64,000 nt of DNA from Variovorax sp. Root411 (GTDB taxonomy: Bacteria > Pseudomonadota > Gammaproteobacteria > Burkholderiales > Burkholderiaceae_C), in NCBI RefSeq assembly GCF_001425205.1, contig NZ_LMDW01000016.1:1-64000 (forward strand), given 5' to 3'. Position 1 is the first letter of the stretch. Each line of letters begins with the position of its first letter. A model generated the notes under the pieces. It was not told the origin of the DNA. It did no database searches and saw only the letters and a program-made list of their open reading frames with translations. A program made the translations under genes and the position numbers. Below, piece after piece: positions 45,555 through 55,909 of the stretch.

Positions 45555-46433
45555 ATGAAAGAACTGCCCAACCCGACGTTTCCGCTTTCACAGATCGGGC
45601 TGCGCGCGGCCTTGTGGCCCGCTCCGGCAACTGGTGTGCCTGCCGTTGCCCGTACGTTGGTGCCCCAGGCGCCTGCTGCCATCCTGCCGCCGGTGGCCGA
45701 GTCCAGGCAAGGCATTGCCGTGGGCTGGGCCCGCCACCTGGACGACGTGCGCGCCGCCCAGCGCCTGCGCTACGACGTGTTCGTCGGCGAGATGGGCGCC
45801 CGGGTTTCTTCGCCGCTGGCTGGCCACGACATCGACCTGTTCGACGATTTCTGCGAACACCTGCTGGTGCGCGACGAGCTGACGCAGCAGGTCATCGGCA
45901 CCTACCGCGTGCTCACGCCGGCCCAGGCCCGCCGCATCGGCAGCACCTACAGCGACACCGAGTTCGACCTCACCCGCCTGCGCGACCTGCGCGAGCGCAT
46001 GGTCGAGCTGGGCCGCAGCTGCGTGCATCCCGACCACCGCCAGGGCGGCGTGATCCTCGCGCTGTGGGGCGCGCTGGCCGGCTTCATGCATCGCAACAAG
46101 CTCGACACGATGATCGGCTGCGCGAGCATTCCGATGTCACACAACGGTGTCACGAACGGCGACGCGGCGGCCAGCATCTGGCGCCAGGTGTCGGCCAAGC
46201 ACATGGCGCCGATCCAGTACCAGGTGCAGCCCCGCCTGCCGCTGCCGGTCGAGCGGCTCGACAGCACGCTCGACGTGGAGCCGCCGGCGCTCATCAAGGG
46301 CTACCTGCGCCTGGGTGCCAAGGTGCTCGGCGCGCCGGCCTGGGACCCGGACTTCAACGCAGCCGACCTGCCGATGCTGATGCGCATCGACGATCTGCCG
46401 GCGCGCTACCGCAAGCATTTCCTGGGCGCATGA
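45555..46433 (+). CDS. olsB: Ornithine N-acyltransferase-like GNAT protein (OlsB family)
   Basis: The 292-aa protein shows the OlsB/hemolysin-like acyltransferase pattern: RAAQRLRYDVFVGEMGA, DDFCEHLLVRDE, VIGTYRVLTPAQARR, MVELGRSCVHPDHRQGGVI, GCASIPMS. OlsB acylates ornithine with 3-hydroxyacyl-ACP, the first step to phosphorus-free ornithine lipids, which replace phospholipids under phosphate limitation in many bacteria. No olsA is adjacent. The ATG at 45555 has an AGAAAGG site. Placement beside ppk1 and the Pho genes fits phosphate control. Confidence 0.8.
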   Translation: MKELPNPTFPLSQIGLRAALWPAPATGVPAVARTLVPQAPAAILPPVAESRQGIAVGWARHLDDVRAAQRLRYDVFVGEMGARVSSPLAGHDIDLFDDFCEHLLVRDELTQQVIGTYRVLTPAQARRIGSTYSDTEFDLTRLRDLRERMVELGRSCVHPDHRQGGVILALWGALAGFMHRNKLDTMIGCASIPMSHNGVTNGDAAASIWRQVSAKHMAPIQYQVQPRLPLPVERLDSTLDVEPPALIKGYLRLGAKVLGAPAWDPDFNAADLPMLMRIDDLPARYRKHFLGA

Positions 46434-46524
46434 AGCCGGCGGCTGCCCCGTCCCACGACGGGTTGCCCGCCCTGTCTCCGGGCATGATGGAGCCCCACAA
46501 GACGGCGGCGGTGGCGTCACGGGA

Positions 46525-46542
46525 GTGTCATGAGAGCGTCAC
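46525..46542 (+). promoter_or_regulatory. Pho box before ppk1
   Basis: GTGTCAT and GCGTCAC are spaced by 11 bp, with a further CTGTCAT at 46557-46563; together they lie 50-88 bp before the ppk1 ATG. Confidence 0.65.
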
Positions 46543-46612
46543 AAACGATGTCGACACTGTCATATTTCCGCCTACGTGTGCTCCCGTGCCGCTTGCTCCA
46601 GAATCAGTTCCC

Positions 46613-48751
46613 ATGCCACTCGCTCCCGCAGACCGGTCGCCAGCCGTCGCGGCGCCCACGTTCACGCTGCTCGACCGCGACCACAGCATCCTGTCATTCA
46701 ATGAACGGGTGCTCGACTGGGCCCATCGGCCCGAGGTGCCGCTGATCGAACGGCTGCGCTACCTGTGCATCGTCTCATCGAATCTCGACGAGTTCTTCGA
46801 GGTTCGTGCCGCCCCACACCTGATCGCGGGCAGCGCCGGCGACCGCAAGGGCACCTACACCGTCGAGTCGTTCGAGAGGCTGGCCGAGGCGGCGCACAAG
46901 CTCGTGGCGCGCCAGTACGCGCTGTACAACGACGAGCTGATGCCGACATTCGCCAAGCACGGCATCCACATCATTTCGCATGGAGAGCGCAATCCGGCGC
47001 AGCGCAAGTGGGTTGGCGAGTATTTCGAGCGCGAGGTGCGCCCGCTGCTGATCCCGGTCGGACTCGACCCGGCGCATCCGTTTCCGCAGGTGGCCAACAA
47101 GTCGCTCAACTTCATCGTGCGGCTGGGTGGCAAGGACGCATTCGGGCGCGAGAACCCGATCCAGATCGTGAAGGTGCCGCGCGTGCTGCCGCGCCTGATC
47201 AAGATGCCGGCCAAGGTGTCGGACGGCAAGACGCTGTTCGTGGCACTGTCGAGCGTGGTGCGTGCGCACCTTGCCAGCATGTTCCCGGGGCGCGAGGTAG
47301 GCGATTTTTCGCAGTTCCGCGTCACTCGGCATTCCGACTTGGCAGTGGACGAGGAAGACGTGAAGAACCTGCGCACCGCCTTGCGCCAGGGGCTGCAGCA
47401 TCGCCACTACGGGCAGGCTGTGCGGCTGGAGGTGTCGGCGAGCTGCGCCGAGTCGCTCGCGAGCTTTCTGCTGGCCCAGTTCAACCTGCCGCCGCAGTCG
47501 CTGTACCGCGTACACGGGCCGGTCAACCTGGCCCGGTTCACGCAATTGGCCGACTTGCTCGAGGAGCCGCAGTTGCGGTTTCCGCCGTACCCGGCGTCAT
47601 ACCCGGTCACGCTGTCGCCTGCGCAGTCGTTCTTCGAGCGTCTGCAGCGCGGCGACGTGCTGATCCACCAGCCCTTCGAGAGCTTCGAGGGCGTGCTCGC
47701 GTTCCTTCGCGAAGCAGTGCTCGACCCGCAGGTGCTGGCGATCAAGCAGACCATCTACCGCACAGGTGCCGATTCCGAGCTGATGGACCTGCTGCGCGAA
47801 GCGGTGCGCCGTGGCAAGGAAGTGACGGTGGTGGTGGAGCTGAAGGCGCGCTTCGATGAAGAGGCCAACATCAACTGGGCCGAAATGCTCGAGTCGATCG
47901 GTGCACAGGTGGTGTACGGCGTGGTCGGCCTGAAGACGCACGCCAAGATGCTGCTGGTGACGCGGCGCGAAGGCAAGCAGATGCGCCGCTACGGCCATCT
48001 GTCCACGGGCAACTACAACCCGCGCACGGCCAGGCTCTACACCGACATCAGCCACCTCACGGCCGACCCGCTGCTGACGGCCGACATGGAAGCGGTGTTC
48101 GTGCACATGGCCAGCCAGAGCCGGCTGCCCAAGCTCAACCGCATGTGGCTGGCGCCGTTCGACCTGCACAAGAACATCACGGCGCAGATCGATGCGCTGG
48201 GCATGGCTGCCGCGGCGGGCCACCCGACGCGCATCGTCGCCAAGATGAATGCGCTGACCGACGAGGAGATCATCGCCTCGCTGATCCGCGCGGGGCAGAA
48301 GGGCGTGAAGATCGACCTGATCGTGCGCGGCGCGTGCACGCTGCCCGCACAGATGCCGGGGCTGACGGACAACATCCGCGTGCGCTCGGTGATCGGGCGT
48401 TTCCTGGAGCATTCGCGGGTCTTCTATTTCCGCAACGGCGAGGACGAGTCGCTGTACCTGTCGAGCGCTGACTGGATGAACCGCAACATGATGCGGCGCA
48501 TCGAGCTCGCATGGCCCGTGACGGACCCCGTGCTGCGCCAGCGGCTGATCGACGAATGCCTGGTGGCTTACCTGCACGACGGGCGCGATGCCTGGGACCT
48601 GGGTGCGGACGGCATCTACACGCGCATCGACCACGACACGCATCCGGGCGAGGACGGCGCGTCGCGCGCCATCGAGGCCCACGGTGCGCAGGCGGCGCTC
48701 ATGAACCGCTATGCATCACGAGGGCATCTGCGCGATGCATCCAGCAACTGA
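46613..48751 (+). CDS. ppk1: Polyphosphate kinase 1
   Basis: The 712-aa enzyme makes polyphosphate from ATP. The N-terminal domain is clear (LSFNERVLDWA, IVSSNLDEFFEVR), as are the two active-site His regions: His443 in GLKTHAKM (the phosphorylated one, equivalent to E. coli His435) and His462 in GHLSTGNYNPRTA, with 19 residues between as in E. coli. IPRTGADSELMDLL-like and SADWMNRNMMRRIE segments are present. The ATG at 46613 is chosen; the open frame to the left overlaps olsB antisense-like out of frame. Confidence 0.95.
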   Translation: MPLAPADRSPAVAAPTFTLLDRDHSILSFNERVLDWAHRPEVPLIERLRYLCIVSSNLDEFFEVRAAPHLIAGSAGDRKGTYTVESFERLAEAAHKLVARQYALYNDELMPTFAKHGIHIISHGERNPAQRKWVGEYFEREVRPLLIPVGLDPAHPFPQVANKSLNFIVRLGGKDAFGRENPIQIVKVPRVLPRLIKMPAKVSDGKTLFVALSSVVRAHLASMFPGREVGDFSQFRVTRHSDLAVDEEDVKNLRTALRQGLQHRHYGQAVRLEVSASCAESLASFLLAQFNLPPQSLYRVHGPVNLARFTQLADLLEEPQLRFPPYPASYPVTLSPAQSFFERLQRGDVLIHQPFESFEGVLAFLREAVLDPQVLAIKQTIYRTGADSELMDLLREAVRRGKEVTVVVELKARFDEEANINWAEMLESIGAQVVYGVVGLKTHAKMLLVTRREGKQMRRYGHLSTGNYNPRTARLYTDISHLTADPLLTADMEAVFVHMASQSRLPKLNRMWLAPFDLHKNITAQIDALGMAAAAGHPTRIVAKMNALTDEEIIASLIRAGQKGVKIDLIVRGACTLPAQMPGLTDNIRVRSVIGRFLEHSRVFYFRNGEDESLYLSSADWMNRNMMRRIELAWPVTDPVLRQRLIDECLVAYLHDGRDAWDLGADGIYTRIDHDTHPGEDGASRAIEAHGAQAALMNRYASRGHLRDASSN

Positions 48752-48764
48752 CGCACGAAAGGCC

Positions 48765-49232
48765 ATGACCATGGACTTGATCTTCTGGCGCCACGCCGAA
48801 GCCGAGGACTGGACTGAGGGTTGCGACGACATGCAGCGCTCGCTCACGCCGCGCGGTGAAAAGCAGGCCAAGCGGATGGCCGGCTGGCTGGACCGCCAGT
48901 TGCCGGACGGCACGCGCATCATCTGCAGCCCCGCGCGGCGCTGCGAGCAGACGGCCATGGCGCTGGGCCGCAAGTACAAGCTGCGTTCGGAACTCGCGCC
49001 CGACACCACGCCCGAGGCCTTGCTCGGCGCGGCCGGCTGGCCCAACGGCAAATCGGTGGTGCTGATGATCGGCCACCAGCCCTCGGTGGGGCAGGCCATC
49101 TCGCTCCTGCTCGGCCTGAAGCAGGACAGCTGCCCGGTGCGCAAGGGTGCGCTGTGGTGGATCCGCACGCGCGAGCGCGACGGCGACGTGCAGACCGTCG
49201 TCGTCACGGTGCAGTCGCCCGAACTGCTCTAG
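48765..49232 (+). CDS. sixA: Phosphohistidine phosphatase SixA-like
   Basis: The 155-aa histidine phosphatase has the RHG-type motif LIFWRHAEAED (usual form RHG/RHA), SPARRCEQTA and the second His in MIGHQPSVGQ. SixA removes phosphate from histidine phosphotransfer proteins in E. coli. The gene follows ppk1 by 13 bp and is probably cotranscribed. An ATG at 48771 is an equal alternative. Confidence 0.88.
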   Translation: MTMDLIFWRHAEAEDWTEGCDDMQRSLTPRGEKQAKRMAGWLDRQLPDGTRIICSPARRCEQTAMALGRKYKLRSELAPDTTPEALLGAAGWPNGKSVVLMIGHQPSVGQAISLLLGLKQDSCPVRKGALWWIRTRERDGDVQTVVVTVQSPELL

Positions 49233-49240
49233 GTACCCCG

Positions 49241-49266
49241 GCCTGCCGCTTTCGGGCAGGCGCTTT
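49241..49266 (+). terminator. Putative terminator after sixA
   Basis: GCCTGCC and GGGCAGGC form a stem around GCTTTC, followed by only a short T run (GCTTT), nine bases after the stop. Confidence 0.55.
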
Positions 49267-49432
49267 GTCATGGTTGCAGGCCGGGCAGGGCGGGGCGCTT
49301 GTCTCCCTGGAAAAGGGGCGCACCGCTCATGTGCGCATGCGGCGCAATTTCTACAGTGACTCCACGGCAGCACGCTTGGCCCCGATGAGGGGAACAAAGC
49401 ATTCCTGCCGGCCACATCACTGGGGAACGTGC

Positions 49433-50281
49433 ATGAAACCGCTCAACCTGACGCCAAGAAGCTTCACGAACCTGCTGCGGGAAAGCGCGGGCATGTCGTT
49501 GAAAACGCTGACTCCCCTGCTTGTTGCCGCAGCCCTTCTGTCGGGGTGCGCGACGGACACGCCCCCGCCTGCGCTGCAGGCCCGCCACGATGCCGCCCGG
49601 TCGGTGGCGAAGGTCGAGATCATCTACAACCAGGAAGACGAGCTGATCGTCGTGGACGGCGGCGGTTCGGGGCTGACAAGCTTTGCCGGGTTCCTGGGAC
49701 CCATCGGCGCGCTGCTGGCACTTGGCATCGACACCAACAGCCGGATGACGACAGCCGACCGCACGGACCGGCGCAGCAAGGAGTTCACGGCCGCGGTGAG
49801 GAACAGCGGTGTGCCCATGGGGCTCAACAAGTATTTTGCAGAGCGGCTGGCGGCGCGCTTGCGGGACGGTGGCCGCGAGGTGAAGCTGACGCCTTTCATG
49901 CGCGCGACCGGAAAGCTCGCCGAGATGCAGGTGCCGGAACTCCAGCCCACCCCCGGCTATAGCACATTGATCCTGCGGATCACGACTGCCTATGGAGCGT
50001 CCGATGCGACTTCGAGCTTCAAACCCGTCGTGGCGGTCGAGCAGTTGCTGAGAGACGAGCATCAGGCCGTCATCTACCAGGCAAGCCAGACCTCCGACTT
50101 GAGCCAGCCGACCTACTTCCGGTATGACGGCCTGCTCAACGACCCCGCGGTTGCCCAGGAAGGGCTGAGGCAAGGGCTTGCCAAGGTCGTTCAGCCTGCC
50201 TATGCCGGCATGTTCGGGGACGACGAACCCCGCGTGGCCCATGTGGCAGCCGGTCGGACGGTCGGCACCGACCCCAAGTAA
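49433..50281 (+). CDS. Lipoprotein of unknown function
   Basis: The 282-aa protein contains a lipoprotein signal, LLVAAALLSGCATDT. From the ATG at 49433 (GGGGA site) the lipobox Cys is residue 38, long for a signal; the ATG at 49493 gives a standard one with Cys at 18. The mature part is mixed, with a hydrophobic glycine-rich stretch (GFLGPIGALLALGIDT) and no motif I recognise. It lies between sixA and ppx. Confidence 0.7.
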   Translation: MKPLNLTPRSFTNLLRESAGMSLKTLTPLLVAAALLSGCATDTPPPALQARHDAARSVAKVEIIYNQEDELIVVDGGGSGLTSFAGFLGPIGALLALGIDTNSRMTTADRTDRRSKEFTAAVRNSGVPMGLNKYFAERLAARLRDGGREVKLTPFMRATGKLAEMQVPELQPTPGYSTLILRITTAYGASDATSSFKPVVAVEQLLRDEHQAVIYQASQTSDLSQPTYFRYDGLLNDPAVAQEGLRQGLAKVVQPAYAGMFGDDEPRVAHVAAGRTVGTDPK

Positions 50282-50287
50282 AGCGGC

Positions 50288-51808
50288 TCAGGCCCCGCTG
50301 AGTTCCACGCGCCAGTTGCTGGTCTTCTGCCAGGCCTGCACTTCCTCGCGCAGGAGGTGTGCGGACTGCGGGTAGGCCTCGGCCCACTCGGGCGCGCAGG
50401 CGATCGTGAAAGCCCTGGCGCCCAATGCTGCGAGATGCAGCGCCTGCGGGTCGGGGTCGCGGCGCGCATGGCACAGGATGATCGCGAGCCGAAGCGACAA
50501 CAGCTGCATGACGAAGGTCTCGTCGTCCAGCACGGTTTCGAGCTTGCGCAGCTTGCCGCGCTGGCCCAGCACCAGCTGGCCGAGCGCGTGCATCTCGTTC
50601 ACCGCGAAACCGGGCGCGTCGGTGTTGTCGAGGATGTAGGCGCCGTGCTTGTGATAGTCGCTGTGCGAGACCAGTGTGCCGATCTCGTGCAGCTGGGCCG
50701 CCCAGCCCAGTTTGCGCAATGCGCGGCCGGCGCGGCTCGACGTGCTGCCGCCGCGTGCGGCGGGGGCGAGCTGCACGAACAGCGACGCGGCCGTATCGCT
50801 CACGCGCTTGGCCTGGGCCGCATCGACCGAAAACCGGCTGGCCAGACGGGCCACGGTGGCCGTGCGCATGTCGGCCACGCTCTCGTCGCGTTCCAGCAAT
50901 TCGTAGAGCACGCCGTGGCGCAATGCACCCTGCGCCACCTTCATCTCCTCGATGCCGAGCAGGTCGAACACCGCGCGCAGCACGCTCACGCCGCCGCCGA
51001 TCACGGCCTTGCGGTCCTCGCGCATGCCGTCGATGCGAAGCTTGTCGGCGCTGCCGGCCTTGAGCAATCGGTCGAGCAGCCAATCGAGGCCTTCGCGGGT
51101 GACGAGGCCCGGTTCGGCGCCCGCGGCAGCGAGCACGTCGCCGACTGCGCCGATGGTGCCCGAGGCGCCGTAGGCCACGTCCCACTGGTCGCGGGTGTAG
51201 CTGCCGAGCGCGTCGTCGAGCACGGCCTTGGCGGCCACTTCGGCGGCGCGGAAGGCTGCGGGCGTGAACTGGCCCTCGGCGAAGTGCTTCATCGACCAGG
51301 CGACGCTGCCGACGCGGTACGACTCGACCAGTTCGGCCTCGAGCGCGTGGCCGATGATCATTTCAGTGGAACGCCCGCCGATGTCGACCACCAGCCGGCG
51401 CTCGCGCTCGGATGCGTCGGTGTGCGGGAGCATGTGCGCCACGCCCTGGTAGATGAGTCGGGCTTCTTCCCGGCCCGGGATCACGTCGATGCCGAAGCCC
51501 AGGATGGTGCGTGCGCGCAGCAGGAACTCTTCGCGGTTGCGTGCTTCGCGCAGCGTTTGCGTGGCCACGGCCCGCACCTGCGAGCGCTTGAAGCCGGCCA
51601 GCCGCTCGCCGAAGCGGGCGAGGGCGTCCCAGCCGCGCTGCATGGCTTCGGTCGTGAGGTTGCGCGCGCTGTCCAGGCCGTTGCCCTGGCGCACGGTCTC
51701 CTTGAGGTATTCGGTGCGGTGGATCTGGCCGTGATCGACCTGTCCGATTTCGAGCCTGAAGCTGTTCGAGCCCAGGTCGACTGCTGCGAGGCGGGTGCCG
51801 TTTTGCAT
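50288..51808 (-). CDS. ppx: Exopolyphosphatase / GppA-family phosphatase
   Basis: The 506-aa enzyme of the ASKHA fold starts LAAVDLGSNSFRLEIGQVDH, with phosphate loops in VVDIGGRSTEMIIGH and VAYGASGTIGAVGDV, and ends with an HD-like domain (LGWAAQLHEIGTLVSHSDYH). It releases phosphate from polyphosphate or pppGpp. It is convergent with the lipoprotein gene and divergent from pstS, with a reverse-strand Pho box in between. Together with ppk1 it forms the polyphosphate cycle. Confidence 0.93.
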   Translation of the reverse strand: MQNGTRLAAVDLGSNSFRLEIGQVDHGQIHRTEYLKETVRQGNGLDSARNLTTEAMQRGWDALARFGERLAGFKRSQVRAVATQTLREARNREEFLLRARTILGFGIDVIPGREEARLIYQGVAHMLPHTDASERERRLVVDIGGRSTEMIIGHALEAELVESYRVGSVAWSMKHFAEGQFTPAAFRAAEVAAKAVLDDALGSYTRDQWDVAYGASGTIGAVGDVLAAAGAEPGLVTREGLDWLLDRLLKAGSADKLRIDGMREDRKAVIGGGVSVLRAVFDLLGIEEMKVAQGALRHGVLYELLERDESVADMRTATVARLASRFSVDAAQAKRVSDTAASLFVQLAPAARGGSTSSRAGRALRKLGWAAQLHEIGTLVSHSDYHKHGAYILDNTDAPGFAVNEMHALGQLVLGQRGKLRKLETVLDDETFVMQLLSLRLAIILCHARRDPDPQALHLAALGARAFTIACAPEWAEAYPQSAHLLREEVQAWQKTSNWRVELSGA

Positions 51809-51920
51809 GTGGTTCCGAGAAGAAGGCGGGTGTCTTGTTGTGTTTGATCGTAGCGCCGTGACAGCGCGCGCAGCCTTCAGATTCGCGCGACCGCGAGGTT
51901 CGCAAGGCTAGGCGCGGCGC

Positions 51921-51938
51921 ATGACGGTTGCGTGACAG
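51921..51938 (-). promoter_or_regulatory. Pho box oriented toward ppx
   Basis: On the minus strand CTGTCAC and CCGTCAT are separated by GCAA (11-bp period), about 113 bp upstream of the ppx start. Confidence 0.6.
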
Positions 51939-51986
51939 CGTCACATGGATCAGGGGGAAGCGTAGGCATTTTCCCTCGACAGAGGG

Positions 51987-52004
51987 GTGTCACACCGATG
52001 TCAC
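51987..52004 (+). promoter_or_regulatory. Pho box before pstS
   Basis: GTGTCAC and ATGTCAC stand in an 11-bp repeat, 66 bp before the pstS ATG. This is the expected PhoB site for the pst-pho operon. Confidence 0.75.
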
Positions 52005-52069
52005 ACAAGCTTTCTAGAGTCCGTCCAAGCCCAAAAAAGGGACTACTTCTTACTTCTAAAGGAAGCTTC

Positions 52070-53104
52070 ATGAAAACGACGTTCAAATTTGCAACAGCCG
52101 GCCTCGTGGCCGCGGTGTTCTCCATTCCTGCCTTCGCCCAGGACGTGACCGGCGCCGGCGCCAGCTTTCCGGCACCGCTGTACGCCAAATGGGCCTCAGA
52201 CTTCAACAAGGCCACCGGCGTCAAGATCAACTATCAGTCGGTCGGTTCGGGCGCCGGCATCAAGCAGATCGAGGCCAAGACCGTCGACTTCGGCGCCTCG
52301 GACGCTCCCCTGAAGGACGACGAACTGCAGGCCAAGGGCCTGATGCAGTTCCCCACCGTCATCGGCGGCGTGATCCCCGTGGTCAACATTCCCGGCATCA
52401 AGCCCGGCGAGCTGAAGCTCAACGGCCAGGTCCTGGGCGACATCTACCTGGGCAAGGTCACCAAGTGGAACGACCCCGCCATAAAGGCGCTGAACGGTTC
52501 GCTGAACCTGCCTGACGCCGCCATCGCCCCGGTTCGCCGCGCCGACGGTTCTGGCACCAGCTTCCTGTTCACCAACTACCTGAGCAAGGTCAACGCCGAG
52601 TGGAAGACCAAGGTCGGCGAAGGCACGGCCGTGAACTGGCCCACCGGCGCGGGCGGCAAGGGCAATGAAGGCGTCGCAGCCTTCGTGAACCGCCTGCCCA
52701 ACTCGATCGGCTACGTCGAGTACGCCTACGTCAAGCAGAACAAGATGACGTACGCTCAGCTGCAGAACGCAGCCGGCACCTTCGTGTCCCCCGACGACTC
52801 GGCATTCAAGGCTGCAGCCGCCGGCGCCGACTGGAACAAGAGCTTCTACCAGGTGCTGACCAACCAGGCCGGCAAGGATGCATGGCCCATCACCGGCGCC
52901 ACCTTCATCCTGATGCACAAGGTGCAGGACAAGCCGGCCAACGCCACCACCGTGCTCAAGTTCTTCGACTGGGCCTACAAGAGCGGCGACAAGACGGCCG
53001 ACGACCTCGACTACGTGCCGATGCCCGACGCCGTGAAGGCGACCATCGCCAAGGCATGGGGTGAAGTGAAGGACGCGTCGGGCAAGGCCGTCGCGCTCAA
53101 GTAA
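52070..53104 (+). CDS. pstS: Phosphate ABC transporter substrate-binding protein
   Basis: The 344-aa periplasmic protein has a signal peptide ([20 protein letters not shown]) and the phosphate-binding loops [33 protein letters not shown] and [15 protein letters not shown]. The ATG at 52070 follows AAAGGAAGC. It captures phosphate for PstCAB and is the first gene of the operon. Confidence 0.96.
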   Translation: MKTTFKFATAGLVAAVFSIPAFAQDVTGAGASFPAPLYAKWASDFNKATGVKINYQSVGSGAGIKQIEAKTVDFGASDAPLKDDELQAKGLMQFPTVIGGVIPVVNIPGIKPGELKLNGQVLGDIYLGKVTKWNDPAIKALNGSLNLPDAAIAPVRRADGSGTSFLFTNYLSKVNAEWKTKVGEGTAVNWPTGAGGKGNEGVAAFVNRLPNSIGYVEYAYVKQNKMTYAQLQNAAGTFVSPDDSAFKAAAAGADWNKSFYQVLTNQAGKDAWPITGATFILMHKVQDKPANATTVLKFFDWAYKSGDKTADDLDYVPMPDAVKATIAKAWGEVKDASGKAVALK

Positions 53105-53136
53105 TCCACCCATCAGTCCAGAAGAACGGCGCGCCC

Positions 53137-54219
53137 ATGAGCAACTCCCCGCTCCAGGACGCGCCGCTTTCGTCTTTGCCGGAGCGACCTGTGTCATCCA
53201 CCTTTCCCGCCGCTGCCACCTCCCTCGACCTCGCGGCCGAGCGCGGTCGTGCCACCGCCCCTCCACCGCCCATGAAGGCGCCGCGCTCCGGCCCGATGGC
53301 CGACCGGCTGTTCGGCTGGGCCGCCAAGGGCGCCGCGCTGCTGACGCTCGCGATGCTCATCGGCATCCTGCTGTCGCTGATCGTCGGCGCCTGGCCCGCC
53401 ATTTCTAAGTACGGCCTCGGCTTCCTCACGAGCAGCGTGTGGGACCCGGTGAAGGAGGAGTACGGCGGTCTGGTCATGATCTACGGCACGCTGGCCACCT
53501 CGATCATCGCGCTGGTGATCGCGGTGCCCGTGAGCTTCGGCATTGCGCTCTTCCTCACCGAACTTTCGCCCAACTGGCTCAAGCGCCCGCTGGGCACAGC
53601 CATCGAACTGCTGGCCGCGGTGCCTTCCATCGTGTACGGCATGTGGGGCCTGCTGGTGTTCGGCCCGATCCTTTCCACCTGGGTGCAGCAGCCGCTGCAG
53701 AAGCTGCTCGGCGGCGTGCCGTACCTCGGCGCGCTGGTGTCCGGCCCGCCGGTGGGCATCGGCATTCTGTCGGCCGGCATCATCCTGGCGATCATGATCA
53801 TTCCGTTCATCGCCTCGGTGATGCGCGACGTGTTCGAGGTCACGCCGCCGCTGCTGAAAGAGTCGGCCTACGGGCTCGGCTCGACCACCTGGGAGGTTGT
53901 CTCCAAGGTGGTGCTGCCCTACACCAAGGCCGGCGTCATCGGCGGCATCATGCTCGGCCTGGGCCGGGCGCTGGGTGAAACGATGGCGGTCACGTTCGTG
54001 ATCGGCAACATGAACCAGCTCAACTCGCTGTCGGTGTTCGAGGCTGCGAACAGCATCACCTCGGCACTCGCCAACGAATTCGCCGAAGCCGGCGCGGGCC
54101 TGCACCAGGCCGCGCTGATGTACCTCGGCCTCGTGCTGTTCTTCATCACCTTCGTCGTGCTGTCGCTCTCCAAGATGCTGCTGGCCCAGATGAAGAAGAG
54201 CGAAGGGACCAAGTCGTGA
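53137..54219 (+). CDS. pstC: Phosphate ABC transporter permease PstC
   Basis: The 360-aa permease has six membrane segments, the first [20 protein letters not shown], and the permease loop [20 protein letters not shown] that docks on PstB. It has a Pro/Ala-rich N-terminal extension of about 60 residues. It starts 32 bp after pstS and overlaps pstA by four bases. Confidence 0.95.
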   Translation: MSNSPLQDAPLSSLPERPVSSTFPAAATSLDLAAERGRATAPPPPMKAPRSGPMADRLFGWAAKGAALLTLAMLIGILLSLIVGAWPAISKYGLGFLTSSVWDPVKEEYGGLVMIYGTLATSIIALVIAVPVSFGIALFLTELSPNWLKRPLGTAIELLAAVPSIVYGMWGLLVFGPILSTWVQQPLQKLLGGVPYLGALVSGPPVGIGILSAGIILAIMIIPFIASVMRDVFEVTPPLLKESAYGLGSTTWEVVSKVVLPYTKAGVIGGIMLGLGRALGETMAVTFVIGNMNQLNSLSVFEAANSITSALANEFAEAGAGLHQAALMYLGLVLFFITFVVLSLSKMLLAQMKKSEGTKS

Positions 54220-55100
54220 GTACTGCTCAAAACCTCCTGAGCGCCAAAGCGCTCGCCGAAACGCGCCAGGCCAGGTTCGCCGCGCGCAACCGTGTCAACA
54301 AGATCGCGCTCACGCTGTCGCTCGCCGCAATGGCCTTCGGTGTGTTCTGGCTGGTGTGGATCCTCTGGGAAACGCTGCGGCAGGGCGTCGGCGGCCTGGC
54401 CATCGCCACCTTCACCGAGATGACGCCGCCGCCGAACGAGGCGGGCGGTATCGCGAACGCGATCTTCGGCTCGTTCGTGATGGTGGCGCTGGCCACTTTC
54501 GTGGGCACGCCCATCGGCATCATGGCCGGCATCTACCTGGCCGAGTACAACCCCAAGGGCTGGCTCGCCTCGGTCACGCGCTTCGTCAACGACATCCTGC
54601 TGTCGGCGCCGTCGATCGTGATCGGCCTGTTCGTCTATGCCGTGGTGGTGGCCTATTTCAAGACCTTCTCGGGCCTGGCGGGTGCGCTGGCGCTCGCGCT
54701 GATCGTGATCCCGGTGGTCATCCGCACGACCGAGAACATGCTGCAGTTGGTGCCGCCGGGCCTGCGCGAAGCAGCCTATGCGCTGGGCGCGCCGAAGTGG
54801 AAGGTCATCCTGAGCATCACGCTGCGCGCCGCACGCGCCGGTGTGGTCACGGGCGTGCTGCTCGCCGTGGCGCGCATTGCGGGTGAAACCGCACCGCTTC
54901 TCTTCACCGCGCTGAACAACCAGTTCTGGACCGCCGACGTGAGCCAGCCGATGGCCAGCCTGCCGGTCACGATCTTCAAGTTCGCGATGAGCCCGTACGA
55001 GAACTGGCAACAGCTGGCATGGGCCGGCGTGTTCCTGATCACCGTCGCCGTGCTTGCTCTCAACATCCTGGCGCGGGTCCTGACGCGCACCAAACACTGA
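54216..55100 (+). CDS. pstA: Phosphate ABC transporter permease PstA
   Basis: The 294-aa partner permease has membrane segments such as [20 protein letters not shown] and the docking loop [20 protein letters not shown]. The GTG start at 54216 overlaps the pstC stop (GTGA). Confidence 0.95.
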   Translation: MSTAQNLLSAKALAETRQARFAARNRVNKIALTLSLAAMAFGVFWLVWILWETLRQGVGGLAIATFTEMTPPPNEAGGIANAIFGSFVMVALATFVGTPIGIMAGIYLAEYNPKGWLASVTRFVNDILLSAPSIVIGLFVYAVVVAYFKTFSGLAGALALALIVIPVVIRTTENMLQLVPPGLREAAYALGAPKWKVILSITLRAARAGVVTGVLLAVARIAGETAPLLFTALNNQFWTADVSQPMASLPVTIFKFAMSPYENWQQLAWAGVFLITVAVLALNILARVLTRTKH

Positions 55101-55117
55101 ATCCAGAAGAAGACAAC

Positions 55118-55900
55118 ATGCCAAACACCGTCGCACAACAACCGTCGCGCTCGAAGATCTCGGTCAAGGACCTGAACTTCTACTACGGCAAGTTCCACGC
55201 GCTCAAGGGCATCAACCTCGAGATTCCCGAGAACAAGGTCACCGCTTTCATCGGCCCCTCGGGCTGCGGCAAGTCGACCTTGCTGCGCACCTTCAACCGC
55301 ATGTTCGAGCTCTACCCTGAGCAGCGCGCCGAAGGCACCATTGCCCTCGATGGCGAGAACCTGCTCACATCCAAGCAGGACGTGGCGCTGATCCGCGCCA
55401 AGGTCGGCATGGTGTTCCAGAAGCCCACGCCGTTCCCGATGTCGATCTACGACAACATCGCCTTCGGCGTGAAGCTGTTCGAGAATCTCTCGGCCAGCGA
55501 AATGGACGACCGCGTCGAGTGGGCCCTGAAGAAGGCAGCCCTGTGGACCGAAGTGCGCGACAAGCTGCAGCAAAGCGGCTCGGGCCTCTCGGGCGGCCAG
55601 CAGCAGCGCTTGTGCATTGCGCGCGGCATTGCGATCAAGCCCGAAGTGCTGCTGCTCGACGAACCCTGCTCCGCGCTCGACCCGATCTCCACCGCGAAGA
55701 TCGAGGAACTGATCGCCGAGCTGAAGAACGAATACACGGTGGTCATCGTGACGCATAACATGCAGCAGGCCGCCCGCTGCAGCGACTACACCGCCTACAT
55801 GTACCTCGGCGACCTGATCGAATTCGGCGCCACCGAGCAGATGTTCTTCAAGCCGCAGCGCAAGGAGACCGAGGACTACATCACCGGCCGTTTCGGCTAA
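55118..55900 (+). CDS. pstB: Phosphate ABC transporter ATPase PstB
   Basis: The 260-aa ATPase has Walker [19 protein letters not shown], the signature [16 protein letters not shown] and Walker [14 protein letters not shown], followed by the H-loop VTHNMQQA. The ATG at 55118 is the first with the proper N-terminus. It also takes part with PhoU and PhoR in signalling phosphate status. Confidence 0.97.
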   Translation: MPNTVAQQPSRSKISVKDLNFYYGKFHALKGINLEIPENKVTAFIGPSGCGKSTLLRTFNRMFELYPEQRAEGTIALDGENLLTSKQDVALIRAKVGMVFQKPTPFPMSIYDNIAFGVKLFENLSASEMDDRVEWALKKAALWTEVRDKLQQSGSGLSGGQQQRLCIARGIAIKPEVLLLDEPCSALDPISTAKIEELIAELKNEYTVVIVTHNMQQAARCSDYTAYMYLGDLIEFGATEQMFFKPQRKETEDYITGRFG

Positions 55901-55909
55901 GGAGACACC

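Noticed and set aside
45515..46612. Plus-strand extension of the ppk1 frame over olsB
   Set aside because: It is out of frame with olsB, rich in Arg/Pro/Ala, and ppk1 is complete from 46613.
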